Origin: Monosporascus cannonballus
Lineage: Eukaryota > Ascomycota > Sordariomycetes > Xylariales
Length of the DNA: 64,000 nt
Assembly: GCA_004154925.1 (NCBI GenBank)
Contig: QJNS01000091.1
Location: 186,001 to 250,000 of the forward strand
Direction: 5' to 3'
Shown: piece after piece, positions 34,785 to 44,657 of the stretch
How positions within the stretch are numbered: position 1 is the stretch's first letter
Layout of the letters: each line of letters opens with the position of its first letter
The notes under the pieces: model-generated
What the model was told of the DNA's origin: nothing
Seen by the model: only the letters and a program-made list of their open reading frames with translations
Databases searched by the model: none
Program-made: the position numbers and the translations under genes

Positions 34785-37700
34785 GGTTCTTGGCGCGTTC
34801 CCAGATGTTCTCGGAATCTGGGTGCTTTTTCCATTTGATCAGGTACTAAATAAATCCGTTTTATTTTTGCATGTCGAAAATTTTTTCCATTTCGTATGCC
34901 TATTCGTTTTTTATTTTCATATCGTCTTATACCGTATGCACTTTGATTATATTTGCTACTAACTTAAATAAAGAAACATAAAAAATTAAATAGAATTTGA
35001 CCTTTGGTAAAAATTCCAATTAATAATTATTTTCTGAAACTTTTTTGACGATTTTATATGGACCGATATATTTAAAATCGAATTTTTTGCTAGGTTTTTT
35101 TATTTAAATATTTTTTGTAATAAGGAAAACCATTTTCCATTTTTCGAAAATTAATCTTTTTAATTTTTTCTAATTATAATATTTATTTATTAATTTCGTA
35201 CGAATTCCAGTTTTATTTTTATCTTTTAATGTAATTATTATAATTATTTTAATATAAGGATTATTTTAATATTAATTAGGCCGTCGTCGCGCATTTTTTT
35301 TATAAATCTTTAAAATAAAACCAAAATTTACGTTCGCAGGTATTATCTTAATACTTTCGTAATAACTAATATTGTAAGTTAATTAAATAATCGGTAACTT
35401 TTTAACCTAATTATTCTATTCGTAATTAATATAATATCGTAAATAAATTTTCAAAATTTGGTTTATTCGTTTTGTTTATCTATTCGTCCAAAGTTTAAAT
35501 ACGCTGGATAACTTATAATATAAGCCGATTTATATTATAAGGCCTTACCAAAATTTAAATGCAAATATTAATCCTTTATTTAATATAATTTCCATTAATA
35601 ATCCGTATATACTGAAAATATATTTTAAAAAAATATATACCAGTTATTCGGCGTTTATATTTTTATAATATAATAAGAAATAAAAAAATTTCGTAAATCG
35701 ATTGACGATTACGAAAATACTGTCGTAATATACTCCTATAACTAGATCTTTTAACATAGGAAGTTTAATAATAAAATCGAATATAACTAAATATTATGGT
35801 CGTTTTACGATTGGTAATAATTATAATTTTCCGTATAGCTTATGTCGTCGAATCTTTGCTTTGGCGCAAATATTATATTGCCGTATGATTTTCTGTACCG
35901 CTAATTTTATTCTAAAAAAATATGTATATTAAAGTCGTTTTAAGATCTTATAAATCCCTGGATATCCGTATAATTGATATTCGTATATTTCTTGTACTAA
36001 ATCTTTCTGGTATTCTTTTAGAACTTATATTTTATTCGTTTTTTGGTTTTTTAAGAAATTATTATTATATTGCTAAATTTTTTGATATATATCGAAAAAT
36101 ACTGCCCGAATTATTATAATCCGTCATAGGCCTAAATATCTTTTTGTAATAATATTAAAAATTATATAATTAACTTTGACCAATTTTTTTTCGAGGTTTA
36201 ATTGTTTATTTAAAGTATTTACTTTACTGTTCTCTTATTTTTTTTGTAAATAATAACGAAGTCGAAGTTCGCCAATTTTTTCGCATAACAAAATTATTAT
36301 CCTGTAAGTTTTTTGGTTATGGTAAATCGGGTAAAATTTTGATAATCTGTATAAATTTTAACCTAATGCAAATTTCCCTTTAAAAAATACCTAAATTCCC
36401 GAAATGCTATAATAATAGCCATAAATTTTTATCTAAAATGCCGTAATTAAATTTGGTTTTTTTTTAACTTATACGAAAAAAATACAATAAGGTGCAATTT
36501 GCCTTAATTATTTCGTTATCCGATTACTATGCCTAATACGTAATCCGAAATATTGGTTTTTAATTTAACGGGGCAGTTTGAATCATATATAATTAATACT
36601 AGCTTGCTGGTAATCGCATTTTTGATATCCTGAAATACTTTTTTTATATTTGGCATTTATTTAAATTCTTTTTTTTTCGTAAAATTCGTTAAGAGTATAA
36701 TTATTTTGCTAAAGTTTCGAATAAATTTCCTGTAGTAATTGGCGAATTTAAGGAATATCTATACTTTCTTAATCGTTATTAGCGTTTATTATTTTGTAAC
36801 TGCAGCGATTTTCTTGGGATCTATTTTAATATATCCTAAAATAATAATATGTCCTAGATATTCCACTTCTTATATATGAAATTAACTTTTTTTTGCGTTA
36901 ATAAATAATTTTGCATCTTATAAAGCTTAAAAAACTTTATAAACGTATCCTACGTATACTTTTTCCGTTTTTGAAAAAATGAGAATATTATCGAGATAGC
37001 ATACGACGAAAATATTAAGATATTTTCATAACATATAATTTATTATCCCTTAAAAAGTTACTGATACGTTTATAAGTTCTATTAGTATAATTAAATACTT
37101 AAATAGTCCGTATTTCGTCTTAAAGGCTATTTTTTATTCGTATCCTTTTTTAATTTTAATAAAGTTATATTTATTCTTAAAATTAAATATTATAAATTAT
37201 TTAGCTTTATAAAGTCGGTTTTTTATTTCCGTAATTAAGGGTAATAATATTCGATTTTTGATAAAAATATCGTTTAATTATTAATAATTAATTACAAATC
37301 GTAATTTTTTATTTTTTTTAGATACGAAAAATATTAGATATCCTATTAATAATTTCGAAAATCGAATTTATCTTTTTTGTAACCGATTTTCCAGGTATTT
37401 TCTGAAAATACGTAACTTATTTTTATTAAGGTTATAAATAAGATAAAACTTTATCGAAAATCTTTCCTTAAGTATTATTTCATAATTTTATTTGTTATGT
37501 TTTAGTAATTTTGTATTAAGTTTTTTCCTAAAGAGCTATTTATATTTGTGATATTATAATAACATATTAATTAGATTTTTTGATTTTTTAGGCTGTTATT
37601 TTTGTTATTTCAAATCGTTATTTAATTGCTTTAATTTTGTTTTAATAATAATAACGATACGTTATATTTTTTTTGATATTCGTTCTTTTTTTTATATCTT

Positions 37701-40095
37701 GTTTTTTTAGGTAGTAAGGTATTTATTATGTTTTTATGTTTATATTCGTCGCCATTATCGATTAAATATTAAGATCTTAATTTTTCTTTTTTTTATTTAT
37801 TAATAAGGAATAAAACAAACTTTACTTGGCCAGTTCCGCCATTAATTAAAACCCCGTATTAGCGTATCCATAATAATCTTAAGATTATATCGTAATTCCT
37901 AAATAAAACGATATCGAAATTAACTATTTAATATCGTCCTTAGACAAAAATCTCGAAATAATTAATTTCGCATATAATTTTTCCGTTATCGTAAGCGAAT
38001 TTTTGATTTTCGATATTCGTTATTATATAAGGTTTTAACTTGTATCTTTATGGTAATCTAAACTTATTAATTATATCCGGTGTAATGTAATTTCCGCCTA
38101 AAGCTCCGTAATTTATTATTACAGTATACCAATACGTTCCGATTCGTATTTCTAAAATAATAAGGTCGTTAACATTTCCTATCGTCGCGTTTAAAACCCT
38201 TTTCGGAAATTCCTTTTGATTTTTTTGGGTTTCGTTATTCTGCGGCTTTTTTATAAGTAACCTTTTTTTTTAATTTCTATTCGAATTTATCGAACTTTGC
38301 TTATATTCTTTTTGTTTAACGCATTAAGTTGCTATATTTATTGCTATTGTCGGCATATTGTTCTTTCGAGCCGTATCAATTATTCCTAATTCTTTTGCAA
38401 TTCTTTTCCTTATCGAATAAATTGTTTTTTTATATTTACTACTGCATCCTATTATACGTCGTTTTAGTTGTTATTTCAAAGATTTTCCGTAAACTAACGT
38501 ATTTTTTCCTTAATGGCCTTTTTTTCGTAAAGATTTACAATAAATACTAATTGAAAATAAAAGTCTGTAATAACTTTTTAACAGTGCTTTTTTACCGTAC
38601 GTTAGATTAATTCCTTTTCCGTTTAATGGTCGTACTATCTATAATAACAAAAGGGGTTTTTCTGCGAGCATTATTTTCTTTTGGGCCAACTTTTTGCTTC
38701 GGCCAGTTGCTGGACATTTTTTGGGGTTATGGTTCGAAGCTATCGATACCATTGTTCGTCGTTTTTGTTATACCCGGTACGGTTTGGAAAATTAAATCCC
38801 TTATAATATATGCGGGTAATTCGTACGTAAATATATTGTTTTTATTTTTCGTAATCGAGATATTCTCGTCGTCGACAATGTATAATATATATTCTGCCGT
38901 ATCGATCGGGGGTTCCGGGACAGATTTCCTTTATCTAATTCCGATATTCGCGTAATTATCCTTATAACGCTTCTTACCGTATTCGTAATATCTGCTAAGC
39001 CAGCTTTTTAGCTTTTCGCATTTTTCGTCGGATCTTTTATCGTAATAATCCTTATTAGATTTCTTGCTTAAGGCCTAATACGTATTTGGCTTAAATTATG
39101 TTAATAGCCTTGCTATCGTTTCCTTAATTATTTCTGGATTAGTTTTCCGATACAGGGGTTTAGTTATTTTGCTGTAACTTTTTGGGTTTTTTGTATTTAT
39201 AGGCTTTATGTCCTATTTTGCCACAATTAAAGCATTTAATCTGGCTTTAATTTTGTTTGTAGGTAACGCCGAATTCTATAAGTTTTAGCGCCGTTCCGTA
39301 AAAAGTAAAAGGTACGTTTCGTTTTTTCTCTTAATTAAATTTATATCCCGAACGTAAGGCGTATTATCCTTTTTTTTTCCTGTCGTTTTTCAAACTGTCG
39401 ATTATTAATCTTAATTACCTTTATGATATACCAGTCCAGGGTAACTGGTCGTTCGATCCGAATAATTTTATCCTTTATATCGTCCTTTAACCCTTTATAA
39501 AATATGTCAATAAAGGTATCGGCTTCGTCGTCTCCTTATCCGGCTTTGGCCGTAAAACTTTTGAAGGTTACGGCATATTTGGATATAGGTTTTTTTTGTC
39601 GGAATTATAGGAGTTATTAAACCGTTAATCGTTTTTTATCCGGATTGCCGAAATTATCGCATACTTTGTTTTCGAAATTGGTATAAATTGAAAAAATCTT
39701 ATTAATAAAATTTTCCTTATTTGTTTTTTTATTTTTAAAAATTTTTTCATAATAGGCTTAAACTAATTAACCGCATCCCTTATTAAGTATATTCCCATTA
39801 TTAAAATTATATCCGCTGGGTCGTTAAGGTTTAGGAAACGAAAATAAATTCGTACCTAAGTTAAAAAAATTTAAGGGTTACTTTTTCCATCGTAAGGTTC
39901 TGGCTTTTTTGGCTTTATACGGGCGAAAAAAGGTTAGGCAGATGGCGTAACCCTAAGTTGTCGGACTTTTTTCTCCAGCTTCCGAATTCGAATCTAAAGC
40001 TGCTAAATAAGGGTTTCCTAAATGCTAATCGATATCTTAATAATATTAAGTATTATTCAGAATTTAACGGTATTACTAAATAAAAACTTGTAACG
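34779..40095 (-). pseudogene. gag-pol-chromodomain of element C (RIP-degraded)
   Basis: On minus the chromodomain core at about 34782-34845 is undamaged, with both aromatic-cage Trp codons intact (Tyr-Leu-Ile-Lys-Trp-Lys-Lys-His-Pro-Asp-Ser-Glu-Asn-Ile-Trp-Glu). Integrase follows near 35300-35900 and RNase H near 36240-36560. The reverse-transcriptase box lies at 36987-36998 (Tyr-Leu-Asp-Asn, last Asp lost), followed by protease/gag. A gag zinc knuckle lies at 39193-39234 with C-x2-C-x4-H-x4-(Cys to Tyr). The remainder is interrupted by many RIP-type stops, with some little-mutated islands such as 38630-38960. Confidence 0.8.
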
Positions 40096-40468
40096 TATAA
40101 CGGCTAATCGGTTTAACCAATTATTAAACCTTAAGTTAACGGGTTTATGTTAACAAAAGTATCGTAAAAATCTAAATAATAAATATAATAACGTATTACA
40201 TCTCGTAATACCAAGGGTGCCTTAGGTAACGAATTATTATTACAAATTAAAGCTATTTAAACTATAGAATTAATAAACGTATATATCCTTCTCTTTTTTA
40301 GCTTGATTATTCGTGATTACGCCGTTGGTGGTGATCACGATCACTTGGGATCACCTTTGATCACTGATGATCACTGGCTTGGCAGTGATCACCGTCACGT
40401 GACCCGGAGGTGGTCCGTGTGCTCCTGCCTGACCGTTTCTTGAGACCGGAGCTTGTCGGGTTGTAACA
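40096..40468 (-). repeat. 5' LTR of C
   Basis: 373 bp. The inner left part is mutated, and the outer right part is undamaged and G+C-rich, with several TGATCAC-like repeats at 40330-40400. Confidence 0.93.
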
Positions 40469-40473
40469 AATAG

Positions 40474-41864
40474 CAACCGAACGGTAGGTTTCCCGAAGGC
40501 TGGGTCGACCTTAATCAAAGCTATTTTTAGGTTTTTCAAGTTTTTTGAAGATTTAGGTATATTAAAACTTATTAAAACGATTGGCTCGAGAAAATCGGGG
40601 TGTTATAAGATGACAGGTAACTTAGTAACCGGTCTATTTCTCGGCCCCTTGCTTTTTTTTATATGTAAGTTTTTCAAAGCCCTATTCCGATTAACAGGTT
40701 ATATACCCGAAGCCCTAAAGCCTATTTTGATGTATCGTGAGACCTTTATAACCTTATTCCAGGCCTTGGCGAACGCCTACAGAAAGTCCGTTTTGTTTGT
40801 TGCTTCCGAAACTCTCCCGTAATAGCGCTTTCGGAACCAATAACGGTACCTGCGTTTCAGGACGGAAAAAACACCCATATTAAGCGGTTGCCATACGTAC
40901 GATAAATGTAAGGGTAAGAAAACAATATAAATCCTGTTAATCAGGCAGGTTTATATGAATTTTTCAGTGGTATAGCTATTATGACCGTTTATAATAAGGA
41001 ACTTCCATTTCTGGGGGTTGGCAGACTTAGTATAAGGAATAAATACCTTTCGTAATTACTTTAACTTAATATCGGTATTAATCCAGCTATTTGAAAACGT
41101 CGTAAAGTACCAGTTTTCATATAATTAATCCTCCGTATCGGGAAACCATTATTATTGTACGTTAACGCCGCTGAATATGATTAACGGAGAAAAAGTTCGC
41201 CCGTTTGCATTAATATAGGCTATAACCGATATCCACGTACGCTTAAAGGTATCCTTTAAAAGGACGAACTTCTTAAAGGTTTTACCGAAAACGAAAAAGT
41301 TTTTTCCCATGCTTTCTATTACCCCGAACTTATCGGCGTTATATCTGTTACGGGAATATATCCTCCGTATCTCCCGTAGGGATAGGCGGTCGAATAATAC
41401 GTTATAGGTGGCCTCCGTAACCCCGTTTAAACGTTAATAATTAATGGCCCGATTCTTAAAAGTTTTAATTTCGCGATGGCGTTAAAAGAATCGTGTTACC
41501 CACTTCCTTCCTAGGCGTTCCGTGCTGCCGGATTTAAGAAAAAGGCATTACGCGTACGTACGGAATCGAGCATGCGGAAAAACGTACTTAAGCTAGCCCT
41601 GGATTACGATCTATTTAGCCAACTTATTTTTAAGGACTTTGGATATTTTTAGGAAACTTTCGTTATACTCCTTCCGGATCTATATACCCTGGATTCTGCG
41701 GGTAAAATAAATGCGTTCGACCTGGTATAACTTAAAGGCCGCCCGAATGGATTTCCCATTTGCGATTTCGTCAATCGCCTTCGTAGTACGCAATTGAGCG
41801 GCAAGCCCCATATCGTTAGAATCGCCTGATTCTGGAGATCAAAAAGGTATGTTTTGTTTTCCAA
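40474..41864 (-). pseudogene. Fot1/pogo transposase, N-terminal and catalytic part
   Basis: Read on minus from about 41864. A Gln/Ile/Arg-rich helix-turn-helix region with Ala-Ile-Asp-Glu-Ile-Ala-Asn-Gly-Lys-Ser-Ile comes first, then Lys-Gly-Trp-Val-Thr-Arg-Phe-Phe-Lys-Arg-His of the CENP-B-type DNA-binding part, then the DDE core. In the core, the segment expected as Asp-Gly-His-x-Ser reads Ile-Asn-Gly-His-Asn-Ser, so the catalytic Asp is Asn. The downstream segment reads Leu-Pro-x-His-x-Ser-Tyr-x-x-Gln-Pro-Leu-Asn-Met-Gly-Val-Phe. Several TAA/TAG codons and frame changes occur. It ends at 40474, where element C begins. Confidence 0.78.
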
Positions 41865-41933
41865 GGAGACGTTGTTTGACGGAGATATATATAGCTGAAG
41901 TTAGGGTCAGTGCGTTGGGTGTCTCGAAAATTC

Positions 41934-41976
41934 GGTGGAGCGTGAGGGGGGTGGCGCGTGACCTGGGTGTCTGACT
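41934..41976. repeat. Right terminal inverted repeat of the Fot1-type element
   Basis: 43 bp, exact reverse complement of 33277-33319, followed by the TA target duplication. Confidence 0.95.
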
Positions 41977-41978
41977 TA

Positions 41979-44657
41979 AATCACAAATGCGATGCCAGGT
42001 CCAATGCCTGCTTCCTCGCTTTTGCGTAATCTTGCGAATCCATTAGTGAGCGAGAGACTTCAGATATGTTCTTCAATTTAATCCAGCAGCGTTGGGTTCG
42101 AAAATGGCGGCAAAGGCAAAAATAAGCCGGCGGCTTTGCGAGAAAAGCCTTCAATAGATGAATGGAAGCTCGATATAGCTTTCTAAGAGTTCCTCTTGCC
42201 ATTTCGGATTGCTTCACAGCAGTTGCAAGGCGGCGGTACTTCCCGGCCATCTCGAACAGGCTGTTCGGGGAGCGGCGCTCAAATTTCCTGGAGGATATGG
42301 GATCTCAGGATCCCAGCGGCTGCTTAAGGTAGACGGATTGGGGACTCGCCAGAACTTCGTCGATTCTCGTCTTTCCTAGACTCTTTTACCAAGATATGAA
42401 TAATTAAAATGGGTACTGGAAAACCGATACGCGAAAATCCTTCAGCCTTTCTTGGGAGTCTATATCACAGTGTTCTTATGCCATGTAGGCTACTGTTTAG
42501 CCTTTTTTCTAGCTGTATCAACAGAAAGGGGACATTCTGGCCGAGGCGCAAATTCAAGTCCCTAGGCATAATTGTTTTTTGGTCCTAAAAGACAACGCCA
42601 AAGTTTATGGTCTTTATAGCAGTAAAGAGATACGTACTTTAAGGCCGGGGCCGTAGCTCACCCGCATTTCTAGGCCACAGAGAATAGGCCATGTGTCATG
42701 GAAAATGGCACCCCTAGCTAGGGTCTTCGGGTAATTGTTATTCCTTCCCGGAGCCCTATATCAGTGGATCGCCCACAACAAGTGGGATCAACGCTTCCTA
42801 GCTTCAGACAAGTCAATATATCCTCAAGAGCTGTGCACCTGATCCTTAGTAAGTGTGACACCATGTATAAAACCGCACCTATCGCCTCAGTTTACCAGTT
42901 CAACTTACTAGGGCCTGTCAGGCTCCATTTACCACATTTGGCTGCGTGGGGCTGCGATCATGCCCAGTGCGAGTGCGTAACTAGACCTATATTCGGACTC
43001 AGGCTTGGTCTGATCGCAAACTGGCGTTCACAGATATCTCGACGATGAGCAACGCGCTTCTAGCGATACTCTGTCGCTTTTTGTGGCCCAGTTATGGATG
43101 TCTCGAGCATCAGTACCGCTGTATATTAAGGCGAAGTGATAACACCTTCAGAACTAATAGCGTGTGATAAGTGCCTGTGTGTTCAGAGTGAGCTGTATGC
43201 CAACCGGAATTGGTTTTATCTCGGCCTGTTACTAGGTACGTATAGGCGTCTCGATCCACTTGACATGGTTAAGGTGGCCAGGAAGGCGGATCCCGCTCGG
43301 TAAATGCTTTCTGTAAATCCATGTAAATAGTCACAGGGATTAAAGCCTCCTAAAGAAAATCACCTTCAAAACCAGGGATACTACTAAGGATTACGAAGGG
43401 ACAAAGCCCGGTATGCATCAGCTATTCCAGGTCTTTCTTTACAGCCACAGAGAAGCGATGATCGGGATCTCCATTCCCTGTTTGGAGACCTCGCTTGACA
43501 AGCCGTCATAAGATCCCGAGGAGTATGGTTTGCGTATATATATCCACGAGACGAGCCGAAAATGCACATTACTTGGGAGGACACCATGTTCTGGTTGCCT
43601 GATTGTCGCTTTTCTATGCCGACATTACCGCTCAACTTGTCTTTCTATTATCGCCTTGTCCAGTACTTTCATCCAAAATGTCTTCCCGATCTGACGCCCA
43701 AGTTTACGCAGTATTATTTGGCTCCGCTGTCAGCGCCCTGGTGGGTACGCTCTCCATCATGTTACTGCCGTGGCGTATGCGGCAGCAGGTAAACCCGGTT
43801 TTATCCCTACGTATACGCCTCCTTCTTTGGTTCCTTCCGGTTTCCTTGGGGGTTGGCTCTTTGGCTCCGGCATGTCGTCATGCTCAGCAAGGAACTAACT
43901 ATCGACAGAAGTCCTAACGTCACATTTTAAAAGAAAAATCCACCCGCTATGGCTTTGATGACCTTATTGCCTTGGACCTATTCGCTCTCGCTATATGGGC
44001 CCATAATCGTCCTTGCAGGAGGCTTCAAATTCGCAGCGGGGATTTTCGCTGTACAGGCTTTTTTTTACCGAGTGAAGAAATGATTGGATGAGAAAAATTC
44101 TCCTGTAACATCAGGTATTATGGGCCATGGGCAGGCGGCAAACCAGCTGAGTTGTCTTCGAGGTAAAGACGTCGCAGAGATGAAGTTATGTGCCACAGCA
44201 GCTACGCCACAAAGCATGATACTTGGCATCGAGACCTCTGTATCATCTCGGGGGCAGGGATCGTGGGGTGACATGGAGGTCTGGGGCTCAGTTTTAAGAC
44301 ACTAAGTACGTGCAATACCAGTAGCACATAAAGATCGGGTGGGCCCGTCATACGCAGTGCTATTCGTCAATCAATTGGATACCAGGGATGCTCAAGGCAA
44401 CCAGAACCTCGATTGAATGTGATGCGCCGCTTCTCGCACTCACACTTGTATACGTTTCGCCCACCACTTGCAAACCCGGGACACGGTCTGATAGAATCTA
44501 ATAGCAAGAGATAGGCGACTAAGACACAAAATCTTAGACGACGTCTAACAATCGTTTGCCAGACTGTTCCCCTGGGACTAGTCTCCCTTGGCGGTATATA
44601 TTCCCACTGCTTGAGCTGCGCTCCGGCTCGGCCACGTGCAGATCCCGCCGAAACAGC
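41979..44657. other. Gene-poor stretch between the Fot1-type element and sec15
   Basis: About 2.7 kb of ordinary base composition, without RIP signature and without a gene I can recognise. A basic 89-codon ORF at 41981-42250 (-) ends at the transposon border. Two small hydrophobic ORFs occur on plus: 43678-43898 if a 44-bp intron at 43745-43788 is removed (58 aa), and 43949-44083 (44 aa, one membrane-like segment). None can be called with confidence. The last few hundred bases should hold the sec15 promoter. Confidence 0.45.

Larger units (their letters stand above)
33709..40468 (-). mobile_element. LTR retrotransposon C, chromodomain Ty3/Gypsy, inserted in the Fot1-type transposase
   Basis: 6760 bp, LTRs of 373 bp each (33709-34081 and 40096-40468), perfect target duplication AATAG (33704-33708 and 40469-40473). 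Coding is on minus. It is related to B in chromodomain, reverse transcriptase, gag and antisense ORF. The first part of the LTR (TGTGACGGCTA...) is shared with B but the other half is different, so B and C are sister families. Confidence 0.95.
33277..41976 (-). mobile_element. Fot1/pogo-type (Tc1/mariner) DNA transposon, interrupted by Gypsy element C
   Basis: Perfect 43-bp terminal inverted repeats at 33277-33319 and 41934-41976 start AGTCAGACACCC, closely resembling the AGTCAAGCACCC start of Fot1 as I remember it. They are flanked by TA (33275-33276 and 41977-41978). Without element C it is about 1.93 kb, the usual Fot1 size. It carries a degraded DDE transposase on minus. Confidence 0.92.

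Noticed and set aside
38626..38955. 109-codon plus-strand ORF within element C
   Set aside because: It lies opposite gag/protease of C in a little-mutated island; the openness comes from the low number of TA sites there, and I see no matching frame in B.
40610..40822. 70-codon plus-strand ORF
   Set aside because: It is the reverse strand of the Fot1-type transposase catalytic region.
42641..42720. tRNA-like start (GGGGCCGTAGCTCA)
   Set aside because: The stretch after it cannot form D-, anticodon- or T-arms and lacks a GTTCRANNC box.
42764..43048. 94-codon ORF as a gene
   Set aside because: No family resemblance, no clear hydrophobic or low-complexity domain, no splice partner exons, and it sits in a region where all frames are equally open.
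44556..44657. N-terminal extension of Sec15 to an upstream start
   Set aside because: The open frame upstream of 44658 has no resemblance to Sec15 and the ATG at 44658 gives the usual N-terminus and length.
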